A DNA stretch of 14,613 nt from CAYTQK01 sp964439745 (GCA_964439745.1 CAYTQK010000056.1:1-14613), one strand, 5' to 3'. Positions 7,103 to 14,097 are shown, counted from the stretch's first letter. Translations and numbers: made by a program. The notes: generated by a model not told the origin, from the sequence alone.

Positions 7103-8112
7103 GTCTGGAAGCGGTATGGTTTTTCCTGTGGGGACTGCTCTGGGCCGTTTTTTTCATGACCGACGGTTTTGATTTCGGGGTGGGCGCCCTGTACCCGTTT
7201 TTGGGCAAAAGCGATGAAGACCGGCGCATCATGATCAACACCCTGGGTCCGCTCTGGGACGGGAACGAGGTCTGGCTGGTGGCCGCCGGCGGTGTCACCT
7301 TTGCCGCCTTTCCCCTGGTCTATGCCACCATGTTTTCCTCGCTCTATTCCATTCTGATGCTGATCCTGTTCGCCCTGATTCTGCGGGGTGTTTCCTTTGG
7401 TTTCCGGGGGGAAATCGCGCATCCCGGCTGGAAACGGGTCTGGGATGCCGCCATTTTTATCGGCAGCCTGGCTCCGGCACTGCTGTTCGGGGTGGTTTTT
7501 GCCAACATCTTCATGGGGCTTCCCTTTGACGAGAATGGCTATTACGGTTCCCTGGCGGCCCTGCTCAATCCCTATGGTCTGCTGGGCGGATTTCTGTTTC
7601 TGGCCCTGTTCCTCCAGCACGGGGCTACCTGGCTGTGCCTGAAAACCGAGGGGGATCTGCAGGTCCGGGCACAGCGGGCGGCCAATGCCATCTGGTACGT
7701 GCTGTTGTGCCTGGCGGTGGTGTTCCTGGTGGTTTCCTGGCCGGCCACGGAACTGTACGCCAACTACCTGGCCCGGCCGGTCCTGTGGCTGGTGGTGGCC
7801 GGGGCCGTGGCTGCCCTGCTGGGCGTCAGGTTTTTCGTAAAAAAGCAAAGCTGGCTGCCGGCCTGGATATGTTCAGGTGTGACCATCGGCCTGTGTACTT
7901 TTTTCGGCTTGATCGGCCTGTTTCCCAACCTGTTTCCTTCCAGCATGGGCAGCCAGTATCACCTGACGGCGTATAATGCCGCCTCCAGTCCACTGACCCT
8001 GAAAATCATGCTGGGGGTGGTGCTGGTCTTCATCCCGGTGGTCATCGCGTATCAAGCCTGGGCCTATCTTCTTTTTGCCGGCAAGGTTACGCCCGACGAC
8101 CTGGAATATTGA
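7099..8112 (+). CDS. cydB: Cytochrome bd oxidase subunit II
   Basis: 337 aa, multi-spanning. The first helix FFLWGLLWAVFFMTDGFDFG and the following LGPLWDGNEVWLVAAGG are family signatures, as is the terminal helix ending in a short charged tail. CydB is the structural partner of CydA. ATG 7099 follows GGGGAGG; it lies 30 nt after the cydA stop, so the two form one operon. No third small subunit (CydX) is recognisable around it. The next gene is a frame-broken periplasmic cytochrome. Confidence 0.97.
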   Translation: MSLEAVWFFLWGLLWAVFFMTDGFDFGVGALYPFLGKSDEDRRIMINTLGPLWDGNEVWLVAAGGVTFAAFPLVYATMFSSLYSILMLILFALILRGVSFGFRGEIAHPGWKRVWDAAIFIGSLAPALLFGVVFANIFMGLPFDENGYYGSLAALLNPYGLLGGFLFLALFLQHGATWLCLKTEGDLQVRAQRAANAIWYVLLCLAVVFLVVSWPATELYANYLARPVLWLVVAGAVAALLGVRFFVKKQSWLPAWICSGVTIGLCTFFGLIGLFPNLFPSSMGSQYHLTAYNAASSPLTLKIMLGVVLVFIPVVIAYQAWAYLLFAGKVTPDDLEY

Positions 8113-8164
8113 TTGGCACTTGCTGTGGACAATGGCTTTTATCTTGAGAAAGGATGGTGTGCCT

Positions 8165-8505
8165 ATGAAAAAAGTGGTTTTTTGGTGGTGGCCGCGGCCC
8201 TGGTATTGAGCCGGCGGTATGCTGGCTGCGGAAAAAAACATGGGGCCGGCCAGAACCTGGTCATTCCCGGCGGCAGCAAAGCCGACATAACCTTGCCCCA
8301 TGCCCGGCACCAGGAAGTCCTGGACGATTGTGACAGCTGTCATAACCTGTTTCCCCAACAGGCCGGTTCCATTGTACAGATGAAGGAAGCCGGTGAATTA
8401 AAGAAAGTGCAGGTCATGAAACAATGCCAGGGCTGTCACCGCGATTTGGGCAAGGCCGGCAAGAAAGCCGGGCCGGTGGGCTGCCGCGGCTGCCATATCG
8501 AATAG
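8165..8505 (+). pseudogene. Triheme c-type cytochrome with frame-disrupted signal peptide
   Basis: The mature part reads intact to TAG 8505 with three haem motifs, CDSCH, CQGCH and CRGCH, plus extra His (LPHARH). This fits a small class III/c7-like periplasmic cytochrome. Behind AAAGGA, ATG 8165 encodes MKKVVF. The expected hydrophobic signal continues in a second frame (LVVAAALVLS), the cleavage region in a third (GMLAAEKNMGPA), then the second frame resumes (GQNLVIPGG). At least three indels are therefore needed; the first is at a six-T run (8178-8183). Each piece still looks like a good signal peptide, which points to sequence errors or very recent decay. It follows cydB directly and may link periplasmic electrons to the respiratory chain. 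Confidence 0.75.
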
Positions 8506-8507
8506 GC

Positions 8508-8526
8508 TGCAGGGTTCAGTCCTGCA
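8508..8526 (+). repeat. Small hairpin after the cytochrome
   Basis: TGCAGG / CCTGCA arms with a 7-nt loop, 2 nt after the cytochrome stop. No T-tract follows, so it is at best a weak terminator or mRNA stabiliser. Confidence 0.3.
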
Positions 8527-8599
8527 AACAACAGACGCTCATCTTCTTGCAGAAAAAGATGGGCCGCATCTTATAACCACATAGCAAAGGAGAAGACGT

Positions 8600-9331
8600 A
8601 TGGCCGAAGAAGAGATTGAAGTTGGCTGTGCCCGGCCGACCGGCGGTGCCGTCGGCGAGGAGGCGCCGCCCGAGGGCGACGTCCCGACTGAACTAACCCC
8701 AACCCCCAAAAAGGAGGCAGCCATGATCAAGGTGGGACAGAAGGCGCCGGATTTTACCGCCCCGGCTTATCATAAAGGCAAATTCGTCAATGTCAAATTG
8801 TCCGACTACCTGGGCAAATGGGTGGTCCTGTGTTTCTATCCCGGTGATTTCACCTTTGTCTGAGCTACCGAAATTTCAGCGGTCGCTGAAAAACACGGTG
8901 AGTTTCAGAAGCTGGGCGTGGAAGTATTGTCCATGAGCGTGGACAGCATGTTCGTGCATAAGATGTGGAACGACATGGAGCTTTCCAAGATGGTCGACGG
9001 CGGTATTCCCTTTGCCATGCTGTCGGACGCCGCCGGCCGCGTGGGTACGCGGTACGGCATCTACGACGAGGACGGCGGCGTCGAAACCCGCGGCCGGTTC
9101 ATCATTGATCCCGACGGAATTGTCCAGGGGTTCGAGGTGCTGACCCCGCCGGTGGGCCGGAACGTCAGCGAAAGCCTGCGCCAGATCCAGGCCTTTCAGC
9201 ATGTCCGCAAAACCAAGGGAAAAGAGGCCACGCCTTCCGGCTGGCAGCCCGGCAAGATGACCCTCAAGCCGGGGCCGGACCTGGTCGGCAAGGTCTGGGA
9301 GGTCTGGAAGACCGACATGGCGTTTGACTAA
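8600..9331 (+). CDS. prxU: Selenocysteine-containing peroxiredoxin (PrxU)
   Basis: 243 aa including selenocysteine 88, read from the TGA at 8861-8863. The AhpC/Prx1-like sequence runs without a break through it: CFYPGDFTFV-U-ATEIS, where relatives have the peroxidatic Cys. No other stop lies in frame, and the C-terminal half (GRFIIDPDGIVQGFEVLTPP, ending in WEVWKTDMAFD) is typical. No Cys follows the Sec, so it lacks a usual C-terminal resolving residue. It reduces H2O2 and organic peroxides in the cytoplasm, needing a thiol or thioredoxin-like donor. Start 8600 (AAGGAGAAG before it) gives a 41-aa extension with the motif VGCARPTG; the alternative start 8723 also has AAGGAGG and would make it Sec47. 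A SECIS hairpin follows the TGA. Confidence 0.93.
8861..8891 (+). promoter_or_regulatory. Selenocysteine codon plus bacterial SECIS hairpin
   Basis: Ten nt after the TGA is a perfect 7-bp stem, TTTCAGC / GCTGAAA (8874-8880 and 8885-8891), closing a GGTC tetraloop. Stem distance and the GGUC apical loop agree with the SelB-binding element of E. coli fdhF. Confidence 0.85.
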
Positions 9332-9340
9332 GGTGCCTGG

Positions 9341-9371
9341 AACAGCAGGGATGCCCGGCATCCCTGCTGTT
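9341..9371 (+). terminator. Terminator after prxU
   Basis: Perfect 14-bp stem (AACAGCAGGGATGC / GCATCCCTGCTGTT) with a CCG loop, 9 nt after the prxU stop, followed by AATTTGATT. A strong structure that probably ends the prxU transcript. Confidence 0.75.
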
Positions 9372-9427
9372 AATTTGATTGGAATTCGTTTCATGTCGCC
9401 TGGAAAAGGAAAGGACAATAAATCATC

Positions 9428-9832
9428 ATGGAGAAGGAGAAGAAGCTAAAAGACGGAGAAAAAGGGGCGGTGCTGCAGCGGGACAAGCAAACCTATGCCA
9501 TCGCCCCGCATCGCCCTGGTCGGCATCCAGGAGGCGGACATCGGTGCGGTCTGGCAGGACCGGGCAGGTATCCAGCCCGGCCATGCCGTAAACTGTATCA
9601 AGGACATCGGCCTGTAGGCAAGAAAAACGGCTGGGTACTGACCGTGGGCGGCAAAGGCACCAGCAAACCGCGGCTGGCCGATACCCTGGCCGAGGATCTG
9701 GACACGGACCAGGCCCTGGCACTGATCGAAAAAGTGATTGCGTTTTACCAGGAAAACGCCAAAAAGCACGAGCGCATCGGCAAGATGATTGATCGCCTAG
9801 AACTGGACGCGGTCCAGGCGGCGGTTTTGTAA
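9428..9832 (+). pseudogene. Siroheme sulfite/nitrite reductase-like gene with two internal deletions
   Basis: Three family segments are visible. MEKEKKLKDGEKGAVLQRD through YAIAPH (9428-9511) is the N-terminal part. IALVGIQEADIGAVWQD, GIQPGHAV and then CIKDIGL follow in another frame (9510-9614). VGKKNGWVLTVGGKG to the C-terminus returns to the first frame. Between PH and IALVG about 30 residues are absent, and between GHAV and NCIKDIGL about 50 are absent, including the Cys motifs that hold the 4Fe-4S/siroheme centre. Lengths are from memory of the family. One G is also missing before TAG 9615, where CTGGTAGGC would restore LVGKK. The product cannot be a working reductase. It may be a recent deletion remnant or an assembly artefact. 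It starts behind a weak AAGGACAATAAATC site. Confidence 0.65.
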
Positions 9833-9857
9833 CCTATCAAAATAAAGGAGGTTTGTC

Positions 9858-10019
9858 ATGGACAGATATGTATGTGACGTATGCGGATATGTGTATGATC
9901 CGGCCGAGGGAGACCCGGACAATGGCGTGGAGCCGGGCACGGCTTTCGAAGATCTGCCGGACGACTGGGAATGCCCGGTCTGCGGGGCCGGCAAGGAAGA
10001 TTTCTCGAAGGAGGAATAG
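9858..10019 (+). CDS. Rubredoxin
   Basis: 53 aa, complete, with a strong AAAGGAGG before the ATG. Typical FeCys4 ligands C6-x2-C9-GY and C39-P-x-C42-G, the conserved aromatic core (Y4, Y11, Y13, F30, W37, F49) and the usual length. Rubredoxin is a small cytoplasmic one-electron carrier. Its position directly before the flavodiiron oxygen reductase matches the known rubredoxin:oxygen oxidoreductase pairing in Desulfovibrio, and it could also feed rubrerythrin and desulfoferrodoxin. It is 25 nt after the broken reductase gene; a large hairpin separates it from the next gene. Confidence 0.96.
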   Translation: MDRYVCDVCGYVYDPAEGDPDNGVEPGTAFEDLPDDWECPVCGAGKEDFSKEE

Positions 10020-10058
10020 GCTCGGACGGCGCTTGTGACCGGAGCCGGGGAGTCCATG

Positions 10059-10105
10059 GTCTTCGGCCGCCTGGCGGCTTTTGCCGACGCGGGCGGCCGG
10101 AAGAC
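10059..10105 (+). terminator. Long hairpin between rubredoxin and the flavodiiron gene
   Basis: 13-bp stem with one bulged G (GTCTTCGGCCGCC / GGCGGCCGGAAGAC), 20-nt loop, followed by ATTTT. It may terminate part of the rubredoxin transcripts, giving more rubredoxin than oxidase, or stabilise the mRNA 3' end. Confidence 0.55.
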
Positions 10106-10171
10106 ATTTTCGGAATCCGGGAGTGATCGGGAAAACTCAAACCTGCATGAAAACTTGCGAGGAAACCAGAC

Positions 10172-11377
10172 ATGGCGGCAACAGAAATCGCACCGGGCAT
10201 CTACAGCGTCGGCGTGGCGGACTGGAACATCCGGGATTTCCACGGCTATTCCACGCCCCGCGGCTCCACCTACAACGCCTTTCTGATCGTGGATGACAAG
10301 ATCGCCCTGGTGGATACGGTCAAAAAAGAGTTTGCCGATGAACTGCTGGCCAACATCGCCCAGGTTGTTGATCCTCAAAAGATCGATTACATGATCAGCA
10401 ACCACACGGAAATGGATCATTCCGGGGGGCTGCCGCGGGTCCTGCACCGTATCGGCGAGGACAAACCCCTGTATGTGTCCAAGATGGGCCCCAAAAACCA
10501 TTCCCGCCATTTCACCCAGAAGTGGAATTATCATGCCGTGGAAAACGGCGGGGAACTTTCCCTGGGCAAACGCACCCTGACCTTTCTGGAGACCCGGATG
10601 CTGCACTGGCCGGACAGCATGTTCACCTATGTGCAGGAGGACCAGATTCTTTTTTCCAGCGATGCCTTTGGACAGCATTATGCCGGTCCGGAACGGTACG
10701 ACGACGAGATCGGCGCGGCCATCATGCCGCATGCCAAAAAGTATTTTGCCAATATCCTGCTGCTGTACACGGAAAAGATCAAAAAACTGCTGGCCGCGGT
10801 AGCGGAAATGGGCCTGACCTTCCGCATGATCTGCCCGGATCACGGCATCATTTGGCGGTCGGACCCGGATCAGATTATCAATGCCTATGCCCGCTGGAGC
10901 CGACATGAAACTCTTGACAAGGCGGTTATCGTGTATGACTCCATGTGGCACAGCACCCAGCACATGGCCGAGGCCATTGCCGAAGGGCTGACCGAGGCCG
11001 GGGTGACGGCCTTTCCCATGAGCCTCAAGCATACCGACCGCAGCGAAGTCATGACCGAGGTACTGGACGCCGCCGCCATTGTGGCGGGCTCGCCGACCCT
11101 CAATAATAACGTTTTTCCCACGGTCATGGATATGCTCACCTACATGAAGGGCCTGAAGCCGCGCAATCGCATCGGCGCGGCCTTCGGCTCCTACGGCTGG
11201 AGCGGCGAGTCGGCCGGCCAGATTCAGCATCTCCTGGAGGAGATGAAGTGCGATCTGCCGGCAGCTCCCCTGAAGATTCAGTATGTGCCGGATGCGGACG
11301 GCCTGGAGCAGTGCCGTGAATTCGGCCGTACAATCGGGCGGAGCGTAAAAAACCGGGAGTCCGGACAGGCCGGATGA
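10172..11377 (+). CDS. roo: Flavodiiron protein (rubredoxin:oxygen oxidoreductase)
   Basis: 401 aa, full length. The N-terminal metallo-beta-lactamase-like domain has diiron ligands NHTEMDH (H78, E80, D82), the later MLHWPDSM and SSDAFGQH segments and CPDHGIIW. The C-terminal flavodoxin domain (from about residue 250) shows VIVYDSMWHSTQHMAEAIA, GSPTLNNN and FGSYGWSGES. The enzyme reduces O2 (and in some members NO) to water in the cytoplasm using rubredoxin electrons. Start at ATG 10172 after GAGGAAA. Its stop overlaps the ATG of the ferredoxin (ATGA), so they are translationally coupled. Confidence 0.96.
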   Translation: MAATEIAPGIYSVGVADWNIRDFHGYSTPRGSTYNAFLIVDDKIALVDTVKKEFADELLANIAQVVDPQKIDYMISNHTEMDHSGGLPRVLHRIGEDKPLYVSKMGPKNHSRHFTQKWNYHAVENGGELSLGKRTLTFLETRMLHWPDSMFTYVQEDQILFSSDAFGQHYAGPERYDDEIGAAIMPHAKKYFANILLLYTEKIKKLLAAVAEMGLTFRMICPDHGIIWRSDPDQIINAYARWSRHETLDKAVIVYDSMWHSTQHMAEAIAEGLTEAGVTAFPMSLKHTDRSEVMTEVLDAAAIVAGSPTLNNNVFPTVMDMLTYMKGLKPRNRIGAAFGSYGWSGESAGQIQHLLEEMKCDLPAAPLKIQYVPDADGLEQCREFGRTIGRSVKNRESGQAG

Positions 11378-11583
11378 AATATCCCGTTATCGAACTGAGC
11401 GATTGCATCCGCTGTGAAATCTGCTGCGACCTCTGCCCGGAGGTGTTTACCGTCAATGATGCCGGCTATGTGGCCGTGGCCGATTTGCCGGCGTACCCGG
11501 AAGCAGCGGTCAACGAAGCCGTCAAAAACTGCCCGGTCCGGTGCATTTACTGGGAAGAGCAGGGGAAACCGGTGGCTCCATGA
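11374..11583 (+). CDS. Small 4Fe-4S ferredoxin
   Basis: 69 aa. Cluster motif C11-x2-C14-x2-C17-x3-C21-P and a distal C53-P (NCPVRC). This suits one 4Fe-4S cluster with spare Cys, as in monocluster ferredoxins of sulfate reducers. There is an additional C18 next to C17. It overlaps the flavodiiron gene by 4 nt and the following HEAT gene by 4 nt, so it is in a tightly coupled operon and may supply low-potential electrons to that unit. Confidence 0.92.
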   Translation: MKYPVIELSDCIRCEICCDLCPEVFTVNDAGYVAVADLPAYPEAAVNEAVKNCPVRCIYWEEQGKPVAP

Positions 11584-12263
11584 CAAAATTCGAACCAGGC
11601 AACCGCGCCCTGAAAGCAGCCGTGGGCCAATGGCTGGCGCAGGAGGAGTACACCGACATGCCGGCCGAGTTGCGCCGGTTACCGGCCCGCCGCCTGATCA
11701 ATCCGCTGCTTTCTTTTCTGTATGACCGCCAGGCACTGGTCAAGTGGCATGCCGTCACGGCCATCGGCCGCCTGGTGGCCGATCTGGCCGACCAGAACCT
11801 GGAGTCGGCCCGGGTGGTCATGCGCCGGCTGATGTGGAATCTTAACGACGAGTCCGGGGGCATCGGCTGGGGATCGCCGGAGTGCATGGGCGCCATCATG
11901 GCCGGTCACGAACAACTGGCCAAAGAGTTCCATGCCATCCTCATCTCCTATCTGGATCCGGGCAAAAATTTTTTGGAGCACGAAGGGCTGCAGCCGGGGG
12001 TATTGTGGGGAGCGGGCCGCCTGGCCCGGTCCCGGCCGCAGTATGTTGCCGCCGCGGTTCCCCTGCTGCCGCCGTTCCTGGATTCAGACAACGCGGCTAT
12101 TCGCGGCCATGCCGCCTGGGCCGCCATGGCCCTGGGCGGTCCCAATCTGGCCGTTTTACTGGAGCGCCTGGCGTCAGACCGACAGGAGATAGACCTGTAC
12201 CGCAATCAGCGCCTGGAGCGGATTGCCATTGGTGCGATTGTTCAGGAAAAAGAAATATCATGA
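11580..12263 (+). CDS. HEAT-repeat-like protein (DVU0298-like)
   Basis: 227 aa from ATG 11580, which overlaps the ferredoxin stop. All-helical, soluble, with repeated segments such as DRQALVKWHAVTAIGRLVADL and NAAIRGHAAWAAMALGG that read as HEAT/PBS-lyase-like repeats. The centre carries WNLNDESGGIGWGSPECMG. From memory it resembles an uncharacterised family of sulfate reducers (DVU0298 type); not checked. Such repeats usually mediate protein contacts. Coupling to ferredoxin and the oxygen reductase suggests a scaffold or maturation role, which is inference. Confidence 0.8.
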   Translation: MTKFEPGNRALKAAVGQWLAQEEYTDMPAELRRLPARRLINPLLSFLYDRQALVKWHAVTAIGRLVADLADQNLESARVVMRRLMWNLNDESGGIGWGSPECMGAIMAGHEQLAKEFHAILISYLDPGKNFLEHEGLQPGVLWGAGRLARSRPQYVAAAVPLLPPFLDSDNAAIRGHAAWAAMALGGPNLAVLLERLASDRQEIDLYRNQRLERIAIGAIVQEKEIS

Positions 12264-12280
12264 AATCACAGGAGGCAAGC

Positions 12281-12490
12281 ATGAAACAAAAACGCTACCA
12301 GATCAAGCAGGCCTGTCCGCAATGCGGCTGCAGCGCCGTTTCCAATCTCAGTCACGAGGAGATGATGGCGCGTTTCGGCGATGTTCCCAACGTGGAGATG
12401 GAGTGTTCCGAGTGCATGGCCAAATACCAGGCCGAGATGAAGGAGGTCTGCCCGGAGTGGGACGATGAGTGCCGGATGAAACAGTCGTGA
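12281..12490 (+). CDS. Small Cys-rich, zinc-ribbon-like protein
   Basis: 69 aa with ACAGGAGG before the ATG, 17 nt after the HEAT gene. C12-P-x-C15-G-C17 and C42-x2-C45 form a plausible zinc or Fe site; C57 and C64 are extra. The C-terminus is acidic (CPEWDDEC). No known family is recognised. It is likely the last gene of the rubredoxin-flavodiiron-ferredoxin-HEAT operon and could be a metal or redox adaptor. Confidence 0.75.
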   Translation: MKQKRYQIKQACPQCGCSAVSNLSHEEMMARFGDVPNVEMECSECMAKYQAEMKEVCPEWDDECRMKQS

Positions 12491-12512
12491 AGGCAATAAC
12501 AAGGGGAAAAAC

Positions 12513-12551
12513 GGTCGGTCCGGTAAAAGGGGAAGGAACAACGGACCGGCC
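12513..12551 (+). repeat. Hairpin between the Cys-rich protein and the helical protein
   Basis: GGTCGGTCCG / CGGACCGGCC arms (10 bp including one G-U pair) with a 19-nt purine-rich loop. No T-tract follows. It could be a 3'-end structure of the upstream operon or a regulator site. Confidence 0.4.
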
Positions 12552-12623
12552 AGGTTCGTACCGCTTGCTGACATGACCAGGCGGGACGAATAAATCATAA
12601 CCAGAAACAACAGGGGGTGGATC

Positions 12624-12935
12624 ATGGATGTAAAAGATTTTTGCAGCGGCATGGAGCACGAACTGATGGCCTGGAAGGCGAAGATGTTTGATGTCGTGGC
12701 CAAAACCGACAAGATGGGCACCGGCGACAAGGAAAAGGTCTGGGCCAATTTCAATGACATTAAAATGATTATCCAGGACCTGGAAGAAAAAATTCAGCAG
12801 CTCAAAACCGAATGCCCGTCAGACTGGAGTCCCCAGAAAAAAGAGATCGAAGACGCCCACCTGGACATGCGGTCCAAGTACAATGAGACCCTGGATTTCA
12901 TCGGCCAGGCCGCGCCGGTTTCCGTGCCGGGCTAA
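12624..12935 (+). CDS. Hypothetical helical protein
   Basis: 103 aa, ATG behind GGGGGTGG. Highly charged and probably helical, with a likely coiled-coil segment in the middle (NFNDIKMIIQDLEEKIQQL) and a short Pro-containing C-terminus. One Cys near the start and one in the centre. No signal peptide, membrane helix or catalytic motif. Family not recognised. It is monocistronic between a hairpin and a strong terminator. Confidence 0.75.
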   Translation: MDVKDFCSGMEHELMAWKAKMFDVVAKTDKMGTGDKEKVWANFNDIKMIIQDLEEKIQQLKTECPSDWSPQKKEIEDAHLDMRSKYNETLDFIGQAAPVSVPG

Positions 12936-12964
12936 GCGCTGATCCAAACAGCAAATTTCGACCG

Positions 12965-13001
12965 CGGGTGCGGCTGCATGCGGCCGCACCCGTTCTTTTT
13001 T
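12965..13001 (+). terminator. Intrinsic terminator
   Basis: 10-bp GC stem (CGGGTGCGGC / GCCGCACCCG) with an 8-nt loop followed by TTCTTTTTT. The clearest intrinsic terminator in the window. Confidence 0.85.
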
Positions 13002-13034
13002 AACAACAAATTTTCCGGGAAAAAGGAGCCGTAT

Positions 13035-13292
13035 ATGACCACCGCGGATGTTAAATTGTATGCGCTGAGTACCTGCAGTCATTGTAAATCCACCAAGCAT
13101 TTGCTCAATGAGAACGAGGTCGACTATGATGTGGTCGAGGTGGATCGGCTGGAAGGAGAGGAACGGCAGGCCATGATCGAGGAGGTGAAGCAGTACAATC
13201 CCCGGTGTACCTTTCCCACCCTTCGCATCGGCGATCAGGTCATCGTCGGTTTCCGGGAAGATGATATCCGGGAGGCGCTGAATCTGTCATGA
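13035..13292 (+). CDS. Glutaredoxin-like thiol-redox protein
   Basis: 85 aa from ATG 13035 behind AAAAAGGAG. Thioredoxin fold of the short glutaredoxin/NrdH type: the active site C14-S-H-C17 after VKLYALST, the cis-Pro loop TFPTL, and a C-terminal VIVGFREDDIREAL. The protein exchanges dithiols in the cytoplasm. Its stop overlaps the start of the FTR beta gene (ATGA), which suggests it is the direct acceptor of FTR electrons. It may regenerate peroxiredoxin or other thiol enzymes of this region, including PrxU (inference). Confidence 0.9.
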   Translation: MTTADVKLYALSTCSHCKSTKHLLNENEVDYDVVEVDRLEGEERQAMIEEVKQYNPRCTFPTLRIGDQVIVGFREDDIREALNLS

Positions 13293-13621
13293 CACCAGAG
13301 CAATTATACGAGCAATTGAGAAAAGTCCAGGAGCCCAAGGGGTATTTTTTCAACCAGGACCAGGCGCTGGTCATGGATCTGCTGAACTCCCTGCTGATCA
13401 ACAAGGAGCGCTACGGGTATATGTGCTGTCCCTGCCGGCTGGCGTCCGGGGACCGGCAGGCGGACAAGGACATCATTTGTCCCTGTGCGTACCGAAAAGC
13501 GGACGTGGCCGAGTTCGGCAGCTGCTATTGCGGTTTGTATGTTTCTGCCGCCTGGAACGCGGGAGAAGTTGAAAAACAATACGTGCCGGAACGGCGGCCG
13601 CCGGAAAAAATGGTCTTTTGA
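13289..13621 (+). CDS. Ferredoxin:thioredoxin reductase, catalytic beta subunit
   Basis: 110 aa. Contains the diagnostic Cys pairs C47-P-C49, C64-P-C66 and C79-Y-C81, which hold a 4Fe-4S cluster next to a redox-active disulfide. FTR reduces thioredoxin-like partners with ferredoxin electrons. As in many anaerobes no alpha (variable) subunit is nearby. Translationally coupled to the preceding glutaredoxin-like gene, forming a ferredoxin-driven thiol module. The remnant nqr locus begins 34 nt later. Confidence 0.93.
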   Translation: MTPEQLYEQLRKVQEPKGYFFNQDQALVMDLLNSLLINKERYGYMCCPCRLASGDRQADKDIICPCAYRKADVAEFGSCYCGLYVSAAWNAGEVEKQYVPERRPPEKMVF

Positions 13622-13655
13622 TAGGCCGTTTTTCATGGTATAGACAGCCCCCACG

Positions 13656-13954
13656 ATGATTACCGTTGCCGTCAAGAAAGGACTGTGTCTGCATCCGGCC
13701 GGGCAGCTGGACAACCAGGTGGAACAACAGATCGCGTTCCTCTCCCCGGCTGCCGGGGTGGTGGAGCGGATTGCGTACGGGCCGCGGCGGACCATCCGCG
13801 CCATCGTCATTCGGCGGGACGCGGAAGAGGAAGCCGGCGCAAATCCAGCCACTCCCGGACTTTCCTTTCCCGCCTCAACCGTAGTCCCTTTGTTCTGGAC
13901 ACCGGCCAGCATGGCGAGGAGCGGGCCTGTGTCAACTGCGGCTTCTGCGGCCTC
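13656..13954 (+). pseudogene. nqrA: nqrA remnant (internally deleted)
   Basis: From ATG 13656 the frame gives MITVAVKKGL, like the start of NqrA, then after a deletion IAFLSPAAGVVERIAYGP and RTIRAIVIRRDAEEE, the biotinyl-like/barrel segment. About 60 residues normally between them seem absent. A second junction near 13841 changes frame and lands in the C-terminal part, SRTFLSRL to FVLDTGQHGEERACVNCGFC, and the rest of the C-terminus is missing. NqrA is the soluble subunit of the sodium-pumping NADH:quinone oxidoreductase. The surviving blocks look undamaged. This piece cannot make a functional NqrA. Confidence 0.65.
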
Positions 13955-13963
13955 GGGGCTGTC

Positions 13964-14097
13964 TCTGGATCCGGTCCGGGTACTGGGCCGGGGACTGTTG
14001 ATCGTGCTGCCGCTGATTATCGTCTTCCACGGGGTGAATTTTTCTGGGAGCTGCTCTTTGCCTCGCTGCGCAAGCATGAAATCAGCGAGGGTTTCCG
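13964..14097 (+). pseudogene. nqrB: nqrB remnant
   Basis: LDPVRVLGRGLLIVLPLIIV is read in one frame and FFWELLFASLRKHEISEGF in another; together they match the NqrB membrane segment that normally precedes LVT and the next helix. A five-T run (14039-14043) explains the frame change: one extra T gives FHGVNFFWELLFA. Everything before and after, most of a roughly 400-aa membrane subunit, is missing. The fragment fuses directly to NqrE sequence. Confidence 0.65.

Noticed and set aside
8113..8130. TTGGCACTTGCTGTGG after cydB as a sigma-54 promoter
   Set aside because: GG-N10 is followed by GG, not GC, and the apparent TTGC is too close to the -24 block.
8547..8577. TTGCAG and TATAAC as a promoter for prxU
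   Set aside because: 19-nt spacer and poor -35; possible but not supported enough to list as a feature.
9615..9617. In-frame TAG as pyrrolysine codon in the reductase-like gene
   Set aside because: Reading through leads to non-family sequence and a stop soon after; the family sequence continues in a different frame, so this is an indel.
9797..11230. Long minus-strand open frame of 477 codons opposite the flavodiiron gene
   Set aside because: It is the antisense shadow of rubredoxin and the flavodiiron protein in GC-rich DNA; the plus-strand products match known families with all ligands.
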